Assembly: GCA_019244395.1 (NCBI GenBank)
Contig: JAFASQ010000025.1
Span: 1-40,349, forward strand
DNA from: Solirubrobacterales bacterium
GTDB taxonomy: Bacteria; Actinomycetota; Thermoleophilia; Solirubrobacterales; Solirubrobacteraceae
Direction: 5' to 3'
Length of the DNA stretch: 40,349 nucleotides
Shown one piece after another: positions 1 to 8,468 of this stretch. The position numbers and the translations under genes are program-made. Below the pieces are notes generated by a model. That model was given only the letters and a program-made list of their open reading frames with translations, did not search any database and was not told where the DNA came from. Numbering within the stretch: the stretch's first letter is position 1; the number at the start of each line of letters is the position of its first letter.

Positions 1-168
1 GCTAGTGCACCGTCCGGCAACTAGAGCACATGTATCGCGGCCCCGGATGGCCGCCATGCTGCGTCCTCGGAGCCTCGCGCAGCGCTGCTGCGCCACGGCT
101 CCTGCGTCCTTGCCTGACGGCCCCCGGGACTCGCGCTCCATGCACCCTGGTCACCGGACTGCACACTA
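1..168. other. Region upstream of pheT, no gene recognised
   Basis: This stretch ends at the pheT start codon. I looked in all three forward frames for the C-terminus of PheS, the usual upstream partner (it should end in an aromatic-rich DLRF-type tail), and do not see it. One forward frame stays open from base 2 to the TAA at 167-169, but its translation is Arg/Pro/Cys-rich and looks like non-coding high-GC sequence. No clear promoter, T-box or terminator is visible. If pheS is upstream, it ends outside the window. Confidence 0.5.
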
Positions 169-2583
169 ATGCGCGTTCCGCTGCACTGGCTGCGCGAGTA
201 CGTCGACCCGGCGCTCGACACACACGCGCTGGCGCACCGTCTGACCATGACCGGCACCAAGGTCGAGGCGATCGAACGCCACGGCGTGGCCGCGCTCGAG
301 AACTTTGTCGTCGGCCGGGTGCTCGAGGCCGACCAGCATCCGAACGCCGACCGCCTGCGCGTGTGCCTGGTCGACGTCGGCGCAGCTGCGCCGCAGCAGA
401 TCGTTTGCGGCGCGCCTAACGTCGCCGCGGGCCAAGTCGTGGCCGTGGCCAAACCGGGAGCGGTCATGCCCGACGGAACCAAGCTCGGGGCGGCCAGGCT
501 CCGCGGCGTCGAGTCCAACGGGATGATCCTGGCCGAGGACGAGGTCGCGATCGGCACCGAGCACGACGGGATCATGGTGCTCGATGTGGACGGGCTCCCC
601 CCGGGAACGCCGCTCGAGCAGGTCCTGCCGATCGCCACCGACGTATTGGTGCTCGAGATCACACCCAACCGCCCTGACTGCCTCGCCATCTACGGTGTGG
701 CGCGCGAGGCGCACGCGGCCACCGGCGCACCGCTGGCTCCGCCGCCGTGGAGCAAGGACGCGGGAAGCGGAGGCGATCCGTCGGGTATCACGGTCAGCGT
801 CGAAGACCCCGACCTGTGCCCGCGCTTCACCGCGCGAGTGTTCGAGGACGTCTGGATCGGACCGAGCCCGCTCTGGCTCAAGGCCCGGCTGATGGCGGCA
901 GGACAGCGGCCTATCTCGAACGTGGTCGACATCACCAACTACGTGATGCTGCTGACCGGCCAGCCGCTGCACGCCTTTGACCTCGATCGGATCGCCGGCG
1001 TGCAGCTCACGGTCCGCCGGGCGAGCGAGGGCGAGCAGATCGAGACCCTCGACGGACAGATCCGCACGCTCGACCACGACATGGTCCTGATCGAGGACGA
1101 CGATGGCCCCACCTCGATCGCCGGGATCATGGGCGGGTCCCGCAGCGAGGTGCAAGGCGACACTACGCGCGTGCTGATGGAGGCCGCCAACTGGAACGGA
1201 GCGAACATCCATCGCACGTCGCTCAGGCTGGGATTGCGCAGCGAAGCATCCGGCCGGTTCGAGAAGCAGCTCCAACCCGAGCAGGCGATGGAGGCGCAGG
1301 CGGTGGCGGCTCGGCTGATGGTGGAGCTGACGGGCGCCCGGCTCGTCCCCGGCACGATCGACATCGGAGGGGGCGGTCCGCCGCCGCAGACGATCGCGCT
1401 CCGCGACGCTCGCATCAGCGCCTTGCTCGGGGTCGACATCCCCCGCGAGCGCTGCGCGGAGATCCTGGGCGCGCTGGAGTTCAAGACCGCGTGGGCCCAC
1501 GATGGCCTCGAGGTGACGGTCCCTCCATTTCGTCGCGACGACGTCACCCGTGAAGTCGACCTGATCGAGGAGGTCGCGCGGATCAACGGTCTCGACAAGC
1601 TGCCGGGGACGCTGCCCTCGCGCCACGAAGCCCACGCCCGACTAACCCCGCGCCAGAAGCTCCGCCGGCGCGCTGTCGACGCCCTGCTCGGCCAGGGGTT
1701 GCACGAGGTCTTGGGGTGGAGCTTCACCAGCCCGGAGGAAAGCGACCGCCTGAGGTTGAGCGCCGACCATCCGCTCCGCGAGGCGGTGCGCCTGGCCAAT
1801 CCGCTGTCAACCGATTTGTCGATCCTGCGCACCACGCTGGTCGGCTCGCTGCTTGACGTGGTCCGCCACAACCGAGCGCGTGGCGCGAGCGCCGTGCGGC
1901 TGTTCGAAGCCGGCGCGGTGTACCTGCCCGACGGTGACGGCCGGCTACCGCGCGAGCCCTATCACGTAGGTGCGGTCCTGACCGGTGTCGCGCGCCCGCC
2001 CACCTGGCGCGAGCCCCAGCCGCGATCGGTCGACTTCTTCGCGATCAAGGGTGTGCTTGCCGTTCTCCTCGACGCGCTGCACGTTCCGTGGACGGTCGTG
2101 CGGACCTCTGAGCCCTTCCTGCACCCCGGCCGCGCGGCGGCCGTCCTGGCCGACGGAGAGCCGGCCGGCTGGATCGGGGAGATCCACCCGCTGGTCGCCG
2201 CGGGGTGGGATCTGAACGACACGGTGGCGGCCTTCGAGCTTGACCTGGATGCCGTCTCTATACCGCCGACGGCTCTCTATCAGGAGGTGAGCGGCTTCCC
2301 GGACGTCCGCGAGGACCTGGCGGTGATCGTCTCGGAGCACGTGAGCGCCGCCGAGCTGATCGATGCCGTGCGCGGCGCCGGCCGCCCGCTGCTGGCCGAC
2401 GTCGAGGTGTTCGACGTCTACCGGGATCCCGACAAGCTCGGCGAGGGCAACAAGTCGCTGGCGCTGCGCCTGACCTATCGCGCCGCGGATCGGACGCTCA
2501 CGGACGAGGAGGTGGCCGAGCTGCGCCAGGACATCGCCGCGGCGGTCGAGCGGGTGCTGGGCGGGAGGATTCGTGCCTCCTAG
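169..2583 (+). CDS. pheT: Phenylalanine-tRNA ligase beta subunit
   Basis: Beta subunit of the alpha2beta2 cytoplasmic enzyme that charges tRNA-Phe. The 804 residues match the usual bacterial length of about 800. The start MRVPLHWLREYVDP is typical of PheT. A tRNA-binding OB domain follows at about 40-150 (including the CGAPN segment), then the B3/B4 editing and B5 domains, and a C-terminal ferredoxin-fold anticodon-binding domain from about 705 (FPDVREDLAVIV, then YRDPDKLGEGNKSLALRL). The ATG at 169 is the first start that preserves the conserved N-terminus, and no strong Shine-Dalgarno sequence precedes it. The stop overlaps the argC start by 11 bp, so pheT is probably transcribed into the arginine operon. 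No pheS is visible upstream inside the window. Confidence 0.97.
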   Translation: MRVPLHWLREYVDPALDTHALAHRLTMTGTKVEAIERHGVAALENFVVGRVLEADQHPNADRLRVCLVDVGAAAPQQIVCGAPNVAAGQVVAVAKPGAVMPDGTKLGAARLRGVESNGMILAEDEVAIGTEHDGIMVLDVDGLPPGTPLEQVLPIATDVLVLEITPNRPDCLAIYGVAREAHAATGAPLAPPPWSKDAGSGGDPSGITVSVEDPDLCPRFTARVFEDVWIGPSPLWLKARLMAAGQRPISNVVDITNYVMLLTGQPLHAFDLDRIAGVQLTVRRASEGEQIETLDGQIRTLDHDMVLIEDDDGPTSIAGIMGGSRSEVQGDTTRVLMEAANWNGANIHRTSLRLGLRSEASGRFEKQLQPEQAMEAQAVAARLMVELTGARLVPGTIDIGGGGPPPQTIALRDARISALLGVDIPRERCAEILGALEFKTAWAHDGLEVTVPPFRRDDVTREVDLIEEVARINGLDKLPGTLPSRHEAHARLTPRQKLRRRAVDALLGQGLHEVLGWSFTSPEESDRLRLSADHPLREAVRLANPLSTDLSILRTTLVGSLLDVVRHNRARGASAVRLFEAGAVYLPDGDGRLPREPYHVGAVLTGVARPPTWREPQPRSVDFFAIKGVLAVLLDALHVPWTVVRTSEPFLHPGRAAAVLADGEPAGWIGEIHPLVAAGWDLNDTVAAFELDLDAVSIPPTALYQEVSGFPDVREDLAVIVSEHVSAAELIDAVRGAGRPLLADVEVFDVYRDPDKLGEGNKSLALRLTYRAADRTLTDEEVAELRQDIAAAVERVLGGRIRAS

Positions 2584-3604
2584 CGTGTCGGTTCTCGGCA
2601 GCGCCGGCTTTACCGGCGCCCTGACCGCCCGCCTCCTGGACCGCCACCCGGCGTTCGAGCTCATCGCGCTGACCGCGCGCAGCGACGTGGGCCGTCGGCT
2701 CGACGAGCTCTACCCGCATCACCGAGTGCCGCTCGAGCTCGAGGAGCTTGACCTCGACCGCCACGCCGACGTCGACGCTGCCGTCGTCGCCTACCCGCAC
2801 GGCGCCGCCGCGCCGTTGGTCGCGCAGCTGCGCGAGCGCGGGGTGCGGGTCGTCGACCTGAGCGCGGACTTTCGCCTACACGATGCTGCGGTGTACGGCC
2901 GCTGGTATCGCGAGCACCAGGCGCCGACACTGCTCGCCGATGCCGTCTACGGGTTGCCGGAGCGCTACCGCGAGCAGATCCGGGGCGCCGATCTCGTCGC
3001 CAACCCGGGGTGCTATCCGACCGCGACGCTCCTCGCCCTCGCCCCGCTCGCCCGCGAGGGGCTGCTCGGCGAGGTGATCGTCGACGCCAAATCGGGCGTG
3101 TCGGGAGCGGGACGAACCCCTAGCGAGAAGACCCACTTCGTGACCGCCGACGAGAACATGAACGCCTACGGCGTGCCGCGCCACCGCCACATCCCGGAGA
3201 TCGAGCAGGAACTGGCCGCACTCGGCGCGGACGTACGCGTCACGTTCGTGCCGCACCTGGTGCCGCTCGACCAGGGCGAGCTCGTCTCGTGCTATGTGAC
3301 CCCTCCTGCCGGCGCAACCATTTCGGACGTGGAGGGCCTCTACGGCGAGGCCTACGCCGAAGAGCCGTTCGTCGAGCTCGCCGAGGGTCCTCCGGGCGTG
3401 CGGGACGTGCGCGAGACCAACATCTGCCGGATCTCCGTCCACCACGACGAGCGAACGGGACGGGTGATCGTGTTCGCCGTGATCGACAACCTGTGGAAGG
3501 GGGCAGCCTCCCAGGCGGTGCAGAACCTCAACCTGATGTTCGGCCTGCGCGAGGAGGAGGGAATCGGGGCCGGCGCCTCTCGCCGGCGCGAGGCGATCCG
3601 GTGA
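2573..3604 (+). CDS. argC: N-acetyl-gamma-glutamyl-phosphate reductase
   Basis: Third step of arginine biosynthesis: NADPH-dependent reduction of N-acetylglutamyl phosphate to N-acetylglutamate semialdehyde, in the cytoplasm. The protein has 343 residues, normal for the family. The N-terminal Rossmann motif GSAGFTG is at 9-15, and the catalytic cysteine is C147 in NPGCYPT. The segment KSGVSGAGR after it is also typical. The GTG at 2573 is chosen because GGGAGG at 2563-2568 lies at suitable distance and the Rossmann strand follows directly. The start lies inside the last codons of pheT and the stop overlaps the argJ GTG by 4 bp, implying translational coupling through pheT-argC-argJ. Confidence 0.97.
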   Translation: MPPSVSVLGSAGFTGALTARLLDRHPAFELIALTARSDVGRRLDELYPHHRVPLELEELDLDRHADVDAAVVAYPHGAAAPLVAQLRERGVRVVDLSADFRLHDAAVYGRWYREHQAPTLLADAVYGLPERYREQIRGADLVANPGCYPTATLLALAPLAREGLLGEVIVDAKSGVSGAGRTPSEKTHFVTADENMNAYGVPRHRHIPEIEQELAALGADVRVTFVPHLVPLDQGELVSCYVTPPAGATISDVEGLYGEAYAEEPFVELAEGPPGVRDVRETNICRISVHHDERTGRVIVFAVIDNLWKGAASQAVQNLNLMFGLREEEGIGAGASRRREAIR

Positions 3605-4851
3605 CCGCGATCCGCTCCTTTTTCCGCTCGCGCTGGATCGACGTCCCCACCAACGTCAGCGAGCCGCAGGCCGGACTCCCACGCGGCTTCCGGGCCGCCG
3701 GGGTGGCGTGCGGGATCAAGCCGAGCGGCGGCCCGGATCTCGGTCTGCTGGTGTCGGACGCCCCGCACACCACGAGCGCGGCGCGGTTCACCCGCTCGGG
3801 GACCCAGTCGGCCCCGGTGCTGTTGTGCCGCGAGCGGTGTGAGCTGGACGGTATCCGGGCCGTGGTGGCCAATTCGGGCAACGCCAACGCGGCCACCGGC
3901 CGTCCCGGTTACGAGAACGCCGCGAAAATGCAGGGCGCGGCGGCGATCGCTTGCGGAGTGGGAGCGGCGGGCCCGGTGGCGGTGGCCTCGACGGGCGTGA
4001 TCGGGGTTCCGCTGCCCGTCGACGCCGTCATGCGCGGGATCGCGGGAGCGGCGCATGCGCTGCGCCAGGACGGCGACGCGGACTTCGCCGACGCGATCCG
4101 GACCACCGACGCGTTCGCCAAGCGCGCCTGCCTGGACGTCGAGCTCGGGGGCGGAGTGGTGCGGCTGACCGCGCAGGCCAAGGGTGCGGGCATGATCTCA
4201 CCGGACTTCGCCACGCTGCTCTGCTTCGTGCAGACGGACGCGGCGCTGTCGCCCGAGACCGCCGACCTGCTCCTGAGCGTGACGGTCAAGCGCTCGTTCG
4301 AGCGCGTGAGCGTGGACGGCCAGCTCTCGACCAGCGACACCGTGATCCTCCAGTGCAGCGGCGAGTCGGGCGTGCCGGTCAAGCCCGAAAGCGACGATGA
4401 GCTGCTGTTCGGCGAGGCGCTCGACGCGGTCCTCCGCCAGCTCGCGGTGTACGTCGTGGGCGATGGGGAGGGGGCGAGGCGGGTGGGTCGTGTGGTGGTG
4501 CGCGGCGGCGACGACCGCGCCGTGCAGCGGGTGGCGCGCGCTGTGGCCGACTCGCCTTTGGTCAAGACCGCGCTCTACGGTGGGGACCCGAACTGGGGCC
4601 GGATCGTCCAGGCCGTCGGCGCGGCCATGCCCGGCACCGCGCCCCTGGAGGTCGGCGTGACGATCGAGGGCATGCCCGTCTGCGTGCGCGGCCAGTACGT
4701 GCCGCACGACACCGACACGCTGAAGGCAGCCGTCCGGGGGGAGGAGATCGAGTACGAGATCGAACTGCCGGGCGAGGGCGCAGAGACCGAGCTGTTCTTC
4801 TCAGACCTGGGGCACGAATACGTGACGCTCAATGCCGAATACACGACCTAG
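3601..4851 (+). CDS. argJ: Bifunctional glutamate N-acetyltransferase / ornithine acetyltransferase
   Basis: ArgJ recycles the acetyl group from N-acetylornithine to glutamate and, in bifunctional forms, can also use acetyl-CoA. The chosen GTG overlaps the argC stop (GTGA), giving 416 residues. The self-cleavage and nucleophile site is visible as KGAGMISPDFATLL, with T205 the expected new N-terminal threonine. The oxyanion-hole pair is T131-G132 in STGVIG. NSGNANAATG (91-100) is another family signature. Presence of argJ means the cyclic acetyl route, so a separate argE and a dedicated argA are not strictly needed. Whether it is bifunctional or ornithine-only cannot be read from the sequence. 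Confidence 0.96.
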   Translation: MTAIRSFFRSRWIDVPTNVSEPQAGLPRGFRAAGVACGIKPSGGPDLGLLVSDAPHTTSAARFTRSGTQSAPVLLCRERCELDGIRAVVANSGNANAATGRPGYENAAKMQGAAAIACGVGAAGPVAVASTGVIGVPLPVDAVMRGIAGAAHALRQDGDADFADAIRTTDAFAKRACLDVELGGGVVRLTAQAKGAGMISPDFATLLCFVQTDAALSPETADLLLSVTVKRSFERVSVDGQLSTSDTVILQCSGESGVPVKPESDDELLFGEALDAVLRQLAVYVVGDGEGARRVGRVVVRGGDDRAVQRVARAVADSPLVKTALYGGDPNWGRIVQAVGAAMPGTAPLEVGVTIEGMPVCVRGQYVPHDTDTLKAAVRGEEIEYEIELPGEGAETELFFSDLGHEYVTLNAEYTT

Positions 4852-5731
4852 CCCAGCCGTGAGCACCGCCCCCGGGCGCCCGACGCGGGATGTCACCACC
4901 CTCCTCGAGGCCCTCCCGTACATCCGCGAGTTCCACGGCAAGACCGTCGTCATCAAGTACGGCGGCGCGGCGATGACCGAGGCGACCCTCAAGGAGGAGT
5001 TCGCCCGCGACGTGGTGCTGCTCAAGTACGTCGGCATGAACCCGGTCATCGTCCACGGCGGCGGTCCCGAAATCACGAGCTACATGCAGCGCCTCGACCT
5101 GCCCGTGCACTTCGTGGACGGGCTGCGGGTGTCCGATCCCGAGACCGTCGAGGTGGCCAAGATGGTGCTGGTGGGCAAGGTCAACAAGGACATCGTGCTG
5201 CTGATCAACCGCCACGGCCAGCCGGCCATCGGCCTGTGCGGCGACGACGGCCTGCTTTTCCGGGCCGCGCGGAAGGTGGCGCCGAGCGGCCAGGACATCG
5301 GGTTCGTGGGCGGAATCGAGCGGGTCGACGTCGACGTACTGATCCACGTCGCGCAGGACTACATCCCGGTGGTGGCGAGCGTGGGCGCCGATTCGGCCGG
5401 CAACTCCTACAACATCAACGCGGATGAGGCAGCGGGGGCGGTGGCCCGCGCGCTGAAGGCGTACAAGCTGATGTTCCTCACGGACGTGCCCGGCTGGTTG
5501 CGCGACCCCGCCGATCCCGGCAGCGTGGTCTCAGAGGCATCCGTCGAAACCGTGGAGGCGTCGTTGGCCGGGGTGGCCGGCGGCATGCTGCCCAAGCTCC
5601 AGGCATGCATCGACGCGATCCACGGCGGCGTGTCGTTCGCTCATATCGTGGACGGCCGCGTGCCGCACTCGCTGCTGCTCGAGCTGTTCACGGACGCCGG
5701 CCAGGGAACCAAGATCGGCCCGCACGGATGA
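4832..5731 (+). CDS. argB: Acetylglutamate kinase
   Basis: Phosphorylates N-acetylglutamate with ATP, the step normally feedback-inhibited by arginine. The 299-residue product shows the amino-acid-kinase lysine K42 in VVIKYGGAAM, the glycine-rich loop HGGGPEI, and the C-terminal GRVPHSLLLELFTDAGQGT. The ATG at 4832 overlaps argJ by 20 bp. A GTG at 4859 is in frame, would give 290 residues and avoids the overlap. Neither has a clear Shine-Dalgarno sequence, so the start is uncertain by nine codons. The stop overlaps the argD ATG (ATGA), continuing the coupled operon. Confidence 0.96.
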   Translation: MPNTRPSPAVSTAPGRPTRDVTTLLEALPYIREFHGKTVVIKYGGAAMTEATLKEEFARDVVLLKYVGMNPVIVHGGGPEITSYMQRLDLPVHFVDGLRVSDPETVEVAKMVLVGKVNKDIVLLINRHGQPAIGLCGDDGLLFRAARKVAPSGQDIGFVGGIERVDVDVLIHVAQDYIPVVASVGADSAGNSYNINADEAAGAVARALKAYKLMFLTDVPGWLRDPADPGSVVSEASVETVEASLAGVAGGMLPKLQACIDAIHGGVSFAHIVDGRVPHSLLLELFTDAGQGTKIGPHG

Positions 5732-6927
5732 TCAAAGGCCCGCCGTCCACCCCGCCGGCCGCGGTGCCGTCGCTGGCGCGCCTCCAGGAGCTCGAGCGCG
5801 ATTACGCGATCCCCACCTACGTACGCAACCCGGTCCAGTTCGTGCGCGGGTCGGGCTGCCGGCTGTGGGACGCGGAGGGCAACGAGTATCTGGACTTCCT
5901 GGCCGGGATCTCCGTCCTCAATGTCGGGCACTGCCATCCGCGCATCGTCGAGGCCGTGCGCGAGCACGTCGCCCGCCTGACCCACGTGACCAACCTGTAC
6001 TACACCGAGCCGGCGCTCGAGCTGTCGGCCGCGCTCTCGCGTAGCTCTCTGGGCGGCAAGGTCTTCCTGTGCAACTCGGGCGCCGAGGCCAACGAGGCCG
6101 CGATCAAGCTGGCGCGTCGGGCTCGGCCGCGCGGGAAGGTGATCGTGCTCGAGGGCGCGTTTCACGGCCGCACCTACGGCGCGCTCTCGGCCACGCCACA
6201 GGAGACAAAGCAGGCGCCGTTCGCACCGCTCGTGCCGGGATTCGTGGTGGTGCCCAAGGACCCGGGGGCGCTTTCGGAGGCGGTCGATTCCGAAACCGCC
6301 GCGGTGCTGATCGAGCCGATCCAAGGCGAAACTGGTATCCATGTCCTTTCGGACGAGCTGATGCGGGCCGCCCGCGACGCGTGCGAGGAGACCGGCGCGG
6401 CGCTCCTGTTCGACGAGATCCAGACCGGGATGGGCCGGACCGGCACGCTGTGGGCCTATGAGCAGACCGACGTGGTCCCGGACGCGCTGACCAGCGCCAA
6501 GGCCCTCGGCGGCGGGCTGCCGATCGGCGCACTCGTCACCGGTCCGCGGCTGGCCGATGCGCTTCGGCCCGGCGACCATGGCTCGACGTTCGCCGGCGGA
6601 CCGTTGATCGCCTCCACCGCGCGGGTCGCGCTCGAGATCTGCTCCGACCCAGTCCTGCTCGCCCGCGTGCGCGCGGCGGGCGAGCGGTTGGCCGCGGCGC
6701 TCGCCGGGTTGCCCTATGTCGCCGAGGTGCGCGGGCGCGGGCTGATGCTGGCGATCGACCTGAACGCGGGGCTCGACGCCGCGGAGCTGGCCCGGCGAGC
6801 GCTGCTCGAGCAGCGGCTGGTGGTGAACGCCACGGGTCCCGCCACGATCCGTCTCGAGCCCCCGCTGATCGTCACCGACGCCGAGATCGACGAGGCGGCC
6901 GCGCGCCTGGGGGAGCTCTCGCCGTGA
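5728..6927 (+). CDS. argD: Acetylornithine aminotransferase
   Basis: Class III PLP-dependent aminotransferase that converts N-acetylglutamate semialdehyde to N-acetylornithine with glutamate as amino donor. The product has 399 residues, normal for the family. The PLP Schiff-base lysine is K258 in SAKALGGGLPIG. The PLP-binding aspartate is in LLFDEIQTGMGRTG (about 227-240), and CNSGAEANEAAIKLAR (115-130) forms the phosphate and substrate pocket. The ATG at 5728 sits in an ATGA overlap with argB. An upstream in-frame extension exists inside argB but lacks family similarity. The stop overlaps the next gene by GTGA. Some ArgD proteins also act on succinyldiaminopimelate. Confidence 0.96.
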   Translation: MIKGPPSTPPAAVPSLARLQELERDYAIPTYVRNPVQFVRGSGCRLWDAEGNEYLDFLAGISVLNVGHCHPRIVEAVREHVARLTHVTNLYYTEPALELSAALSRSSLGGKVFLCNSGAEANEAAIKLARRARPRGKVIVLEGAFHGRTYGALSATPQETKQAPFAPLVPGFVVVPKDPGALSEAVDSETAAVLIEPIQGETGIHVLSDELMRAARDACEETGAALLFDEIQTGMGRTGTLWAYEQTDVVPDALTSAKALGGGLPIGALVTGPRLADALRPGDHGSTFAGGPLIASTARVALEICSDPVLLARVRAAGERLAAALAGLPYVAEVRGRGLMLAIDLNAGLDAAELARRALLEQRLVVNATGPATIRLEPPLIVTDAEIDEAAARLGELSP

Positions 6928-8468
6928 CCGGCGCCGACCTGCTCCTGCCCGACCGGATGACGCTCCGCGGCGCCGGTGAGGCGCTGGCCGGTGCGCTCGA
7001 TGTAACGGACGGTGTGCAACGCGAGCACGAGCTCAGCTACTACGACACATTCGATGGGCTGCTGCACGCCGCCGGGCTCTCGCTGGTCCACGAGGACGAA
7101 TGCCTGTCGCTCGTCGAGCGGGACACCGGGGCGATCCGCGCCTCGCTGCCGACGGCGCGACCGGACAAGCCCCTGTTCGCGGCCGACCTCGCGCCCGGGC
7201 CGATGCGCGAGGCGCTGCAATCCCTCGCCGACGTGCGCGCGCTGCTCTCGCTGGTCCAGCTCCGCGCCTCCGAGCGGCTCATGTCGGTGCTCGACGGCGA
7301 GCGCAAGACGGTCGTGCGCCTCGCCGTCGAGGAGCTCGCGCTCGCCGACCCGGCCGGCGCCGGCTCTTCCCTGCGACCACGCGTCCGGATCACCCCGGTC
7401 CGCGGGTACGACAAGGAGCGCCGGCGCGTGCAGGCGACGCTCGAGCACCAACTCGGGTTCAAGCGGGCCGAGGAGCCGCTGGTGGACGAGGCGGTCAGGG
7501 TTGCGGGCGGCGTCCCGGGCGGGATGGCGGCGAAGATCGATGTGCCGCTGCGCTTCGAGCAGCGCGGCGACGGCGCGGCGGCGGCCGTGCTGCGGGCGCT
7601 GCTGGAGGTCATCGAGGCAAACCTGCCGGGCACGATCGACGATCTCGACAGCGAGTTCCTGCATGACCTGAGGGTCTCGGTGCGGCGCTCGCGGGCGGTT
7701 CAACGCGAGCTTCGACAGGTATTCCCGCCGGCGGAGCTCGCCCACTTCCGGGGCGAGTTCCGCTGGATGCAGCAGGCCAGCGGCGACGCGCGCGACCTCG
7801 ACGTTCACGTGCTCGAGTTCGGGGGGATGCGGGCGCTCGTCCCTGAGGAGATACGAGGAGACCTCGACCCGCTCCTGGACGTGCTGCGCGCGCGGCGGGT
7901 GCAGGCGCACGGCCGGCTCGTCCACGCGCTGCGTTCGCGGCGCGCCACCGGGCTGCCATCCGCCTGGCGCTCGTTCCTCGACGGGCTCGAGGCCGCCGGC
8001 GAAGTCGACCGTCCCGACGCCGCGCGGCCGATCGGCGCAGTCGCGGGCGAACGAATTCGCAAGGTGTACCGGCAGATGGTCAGGATGGGCGGCGCAATCG
8101 AGCCGGCCAGCCCGGCCGAGGACTACCACGAGCTGCGCAAGAAGGGCAAGGAGCTGCGGTATCTGCTCGAGCTGTTCGGCGCTCCGCTTTATCCCGGCGA
8201 TGTGGTCAAGCCGATGGTCCGGACGCTCAAGGGCCTTCAGGACGTGCTCGGCCGCCACCAGGATCGCGAGGTCCAGGTGGCGCTGCTGCGCTCGCTCGGC
8301 CCCGAGGTGGGGGAGGCCGCGAGAGGGCAGGCGGCGCTGATGGCGATGGGCGCACTGATCGCGCGGCTGTCCGAGGACGAGCACGCCGCTCGGTCAGAGT
8401 TCGTGGGACGGTTCGCCGAGTTTGCGGCCAAGGAGCAGCGACGCTTGGTGAAGGAGACGTTTGGATGA
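6924..8468 (+). CDS. CYTH-like / CHAD domain protein
   Basis: This 514-residue protein has a C-terminal CHAD domain at about 215-505. It shows the conserved basic helices HDLRVSVRRSRAVQREL (from H247) and HELRKKGKELRYLLELF, followed by LQDVLGRHQDREV. CHAD domains are known to bind inorganic polyphosphate through such His/Arg/Lys-lined helices. The N-terminal part (about 1-200) looks like a worn CYTH (triphosphate tunnel metalloenzyme) domain. The YYDTFDGLL segment is recognisable, but the usual ExExK signature near the start and the RxR after the YxDT segment are not seen, so triphosphatase activity is doubtful. It starts by GTGA overlap with argD and ends just before argG, so it is co-expressed with arginine biosynthesis. 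A link between polyphosphate and this pathway is inference. Confidence 0.88.
   Translation: MTGADLLLPDRMTLRGAGEALAGALDVTDGVQREHELSYYDTFDGLLHAAGLSLVHEDECLSLVERDTGAIRASLPTARPDKPLFAADLAPGPMREALQSLADVRALLSLVQLRASERLMSVLDGERKTVVRLAVEELALADPAGAGSSLRPRVRITPVRGYDKERRRVQATLEHQLGFKRAEEPLVDEAVRVAGGVPGGMAAKIDVPLRFEQRGDGAAAAVLRALLEVIEANLPGTIDDLDSEFLHDLRVSVRRSRAVQRELRQVFPPAELAHFRGEFRWMQQASGDARDLDVHVLEFGGMRALVPEEIRGDLDPLLDVLRARRVQAHGRLVHALRSRRATGLPSAWRSFLDGLEAAGEVDRPDAARPIGAVAGERIRKVYRQMVRMGGAIEPASPAEDYHELRKKGKELRYLLELFGAPLYPGDVVKPMVRTLKGLQDVLGRHQDREVQVALLRSLGPEVGEAARGQAALMAMGALIARLSEDEHAARSEFVGRFAEFAAKEQRRLVKETFG

Noticed and set aside
166-1635. 489-codon antisense frame opposite pheT, and similar long frames opposite dnaE, argG and others
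   Set aside because: High GC suppresses stop codons in all frames; these lack recognisable domains or ribosome sites and lie opposite well-identified genes.
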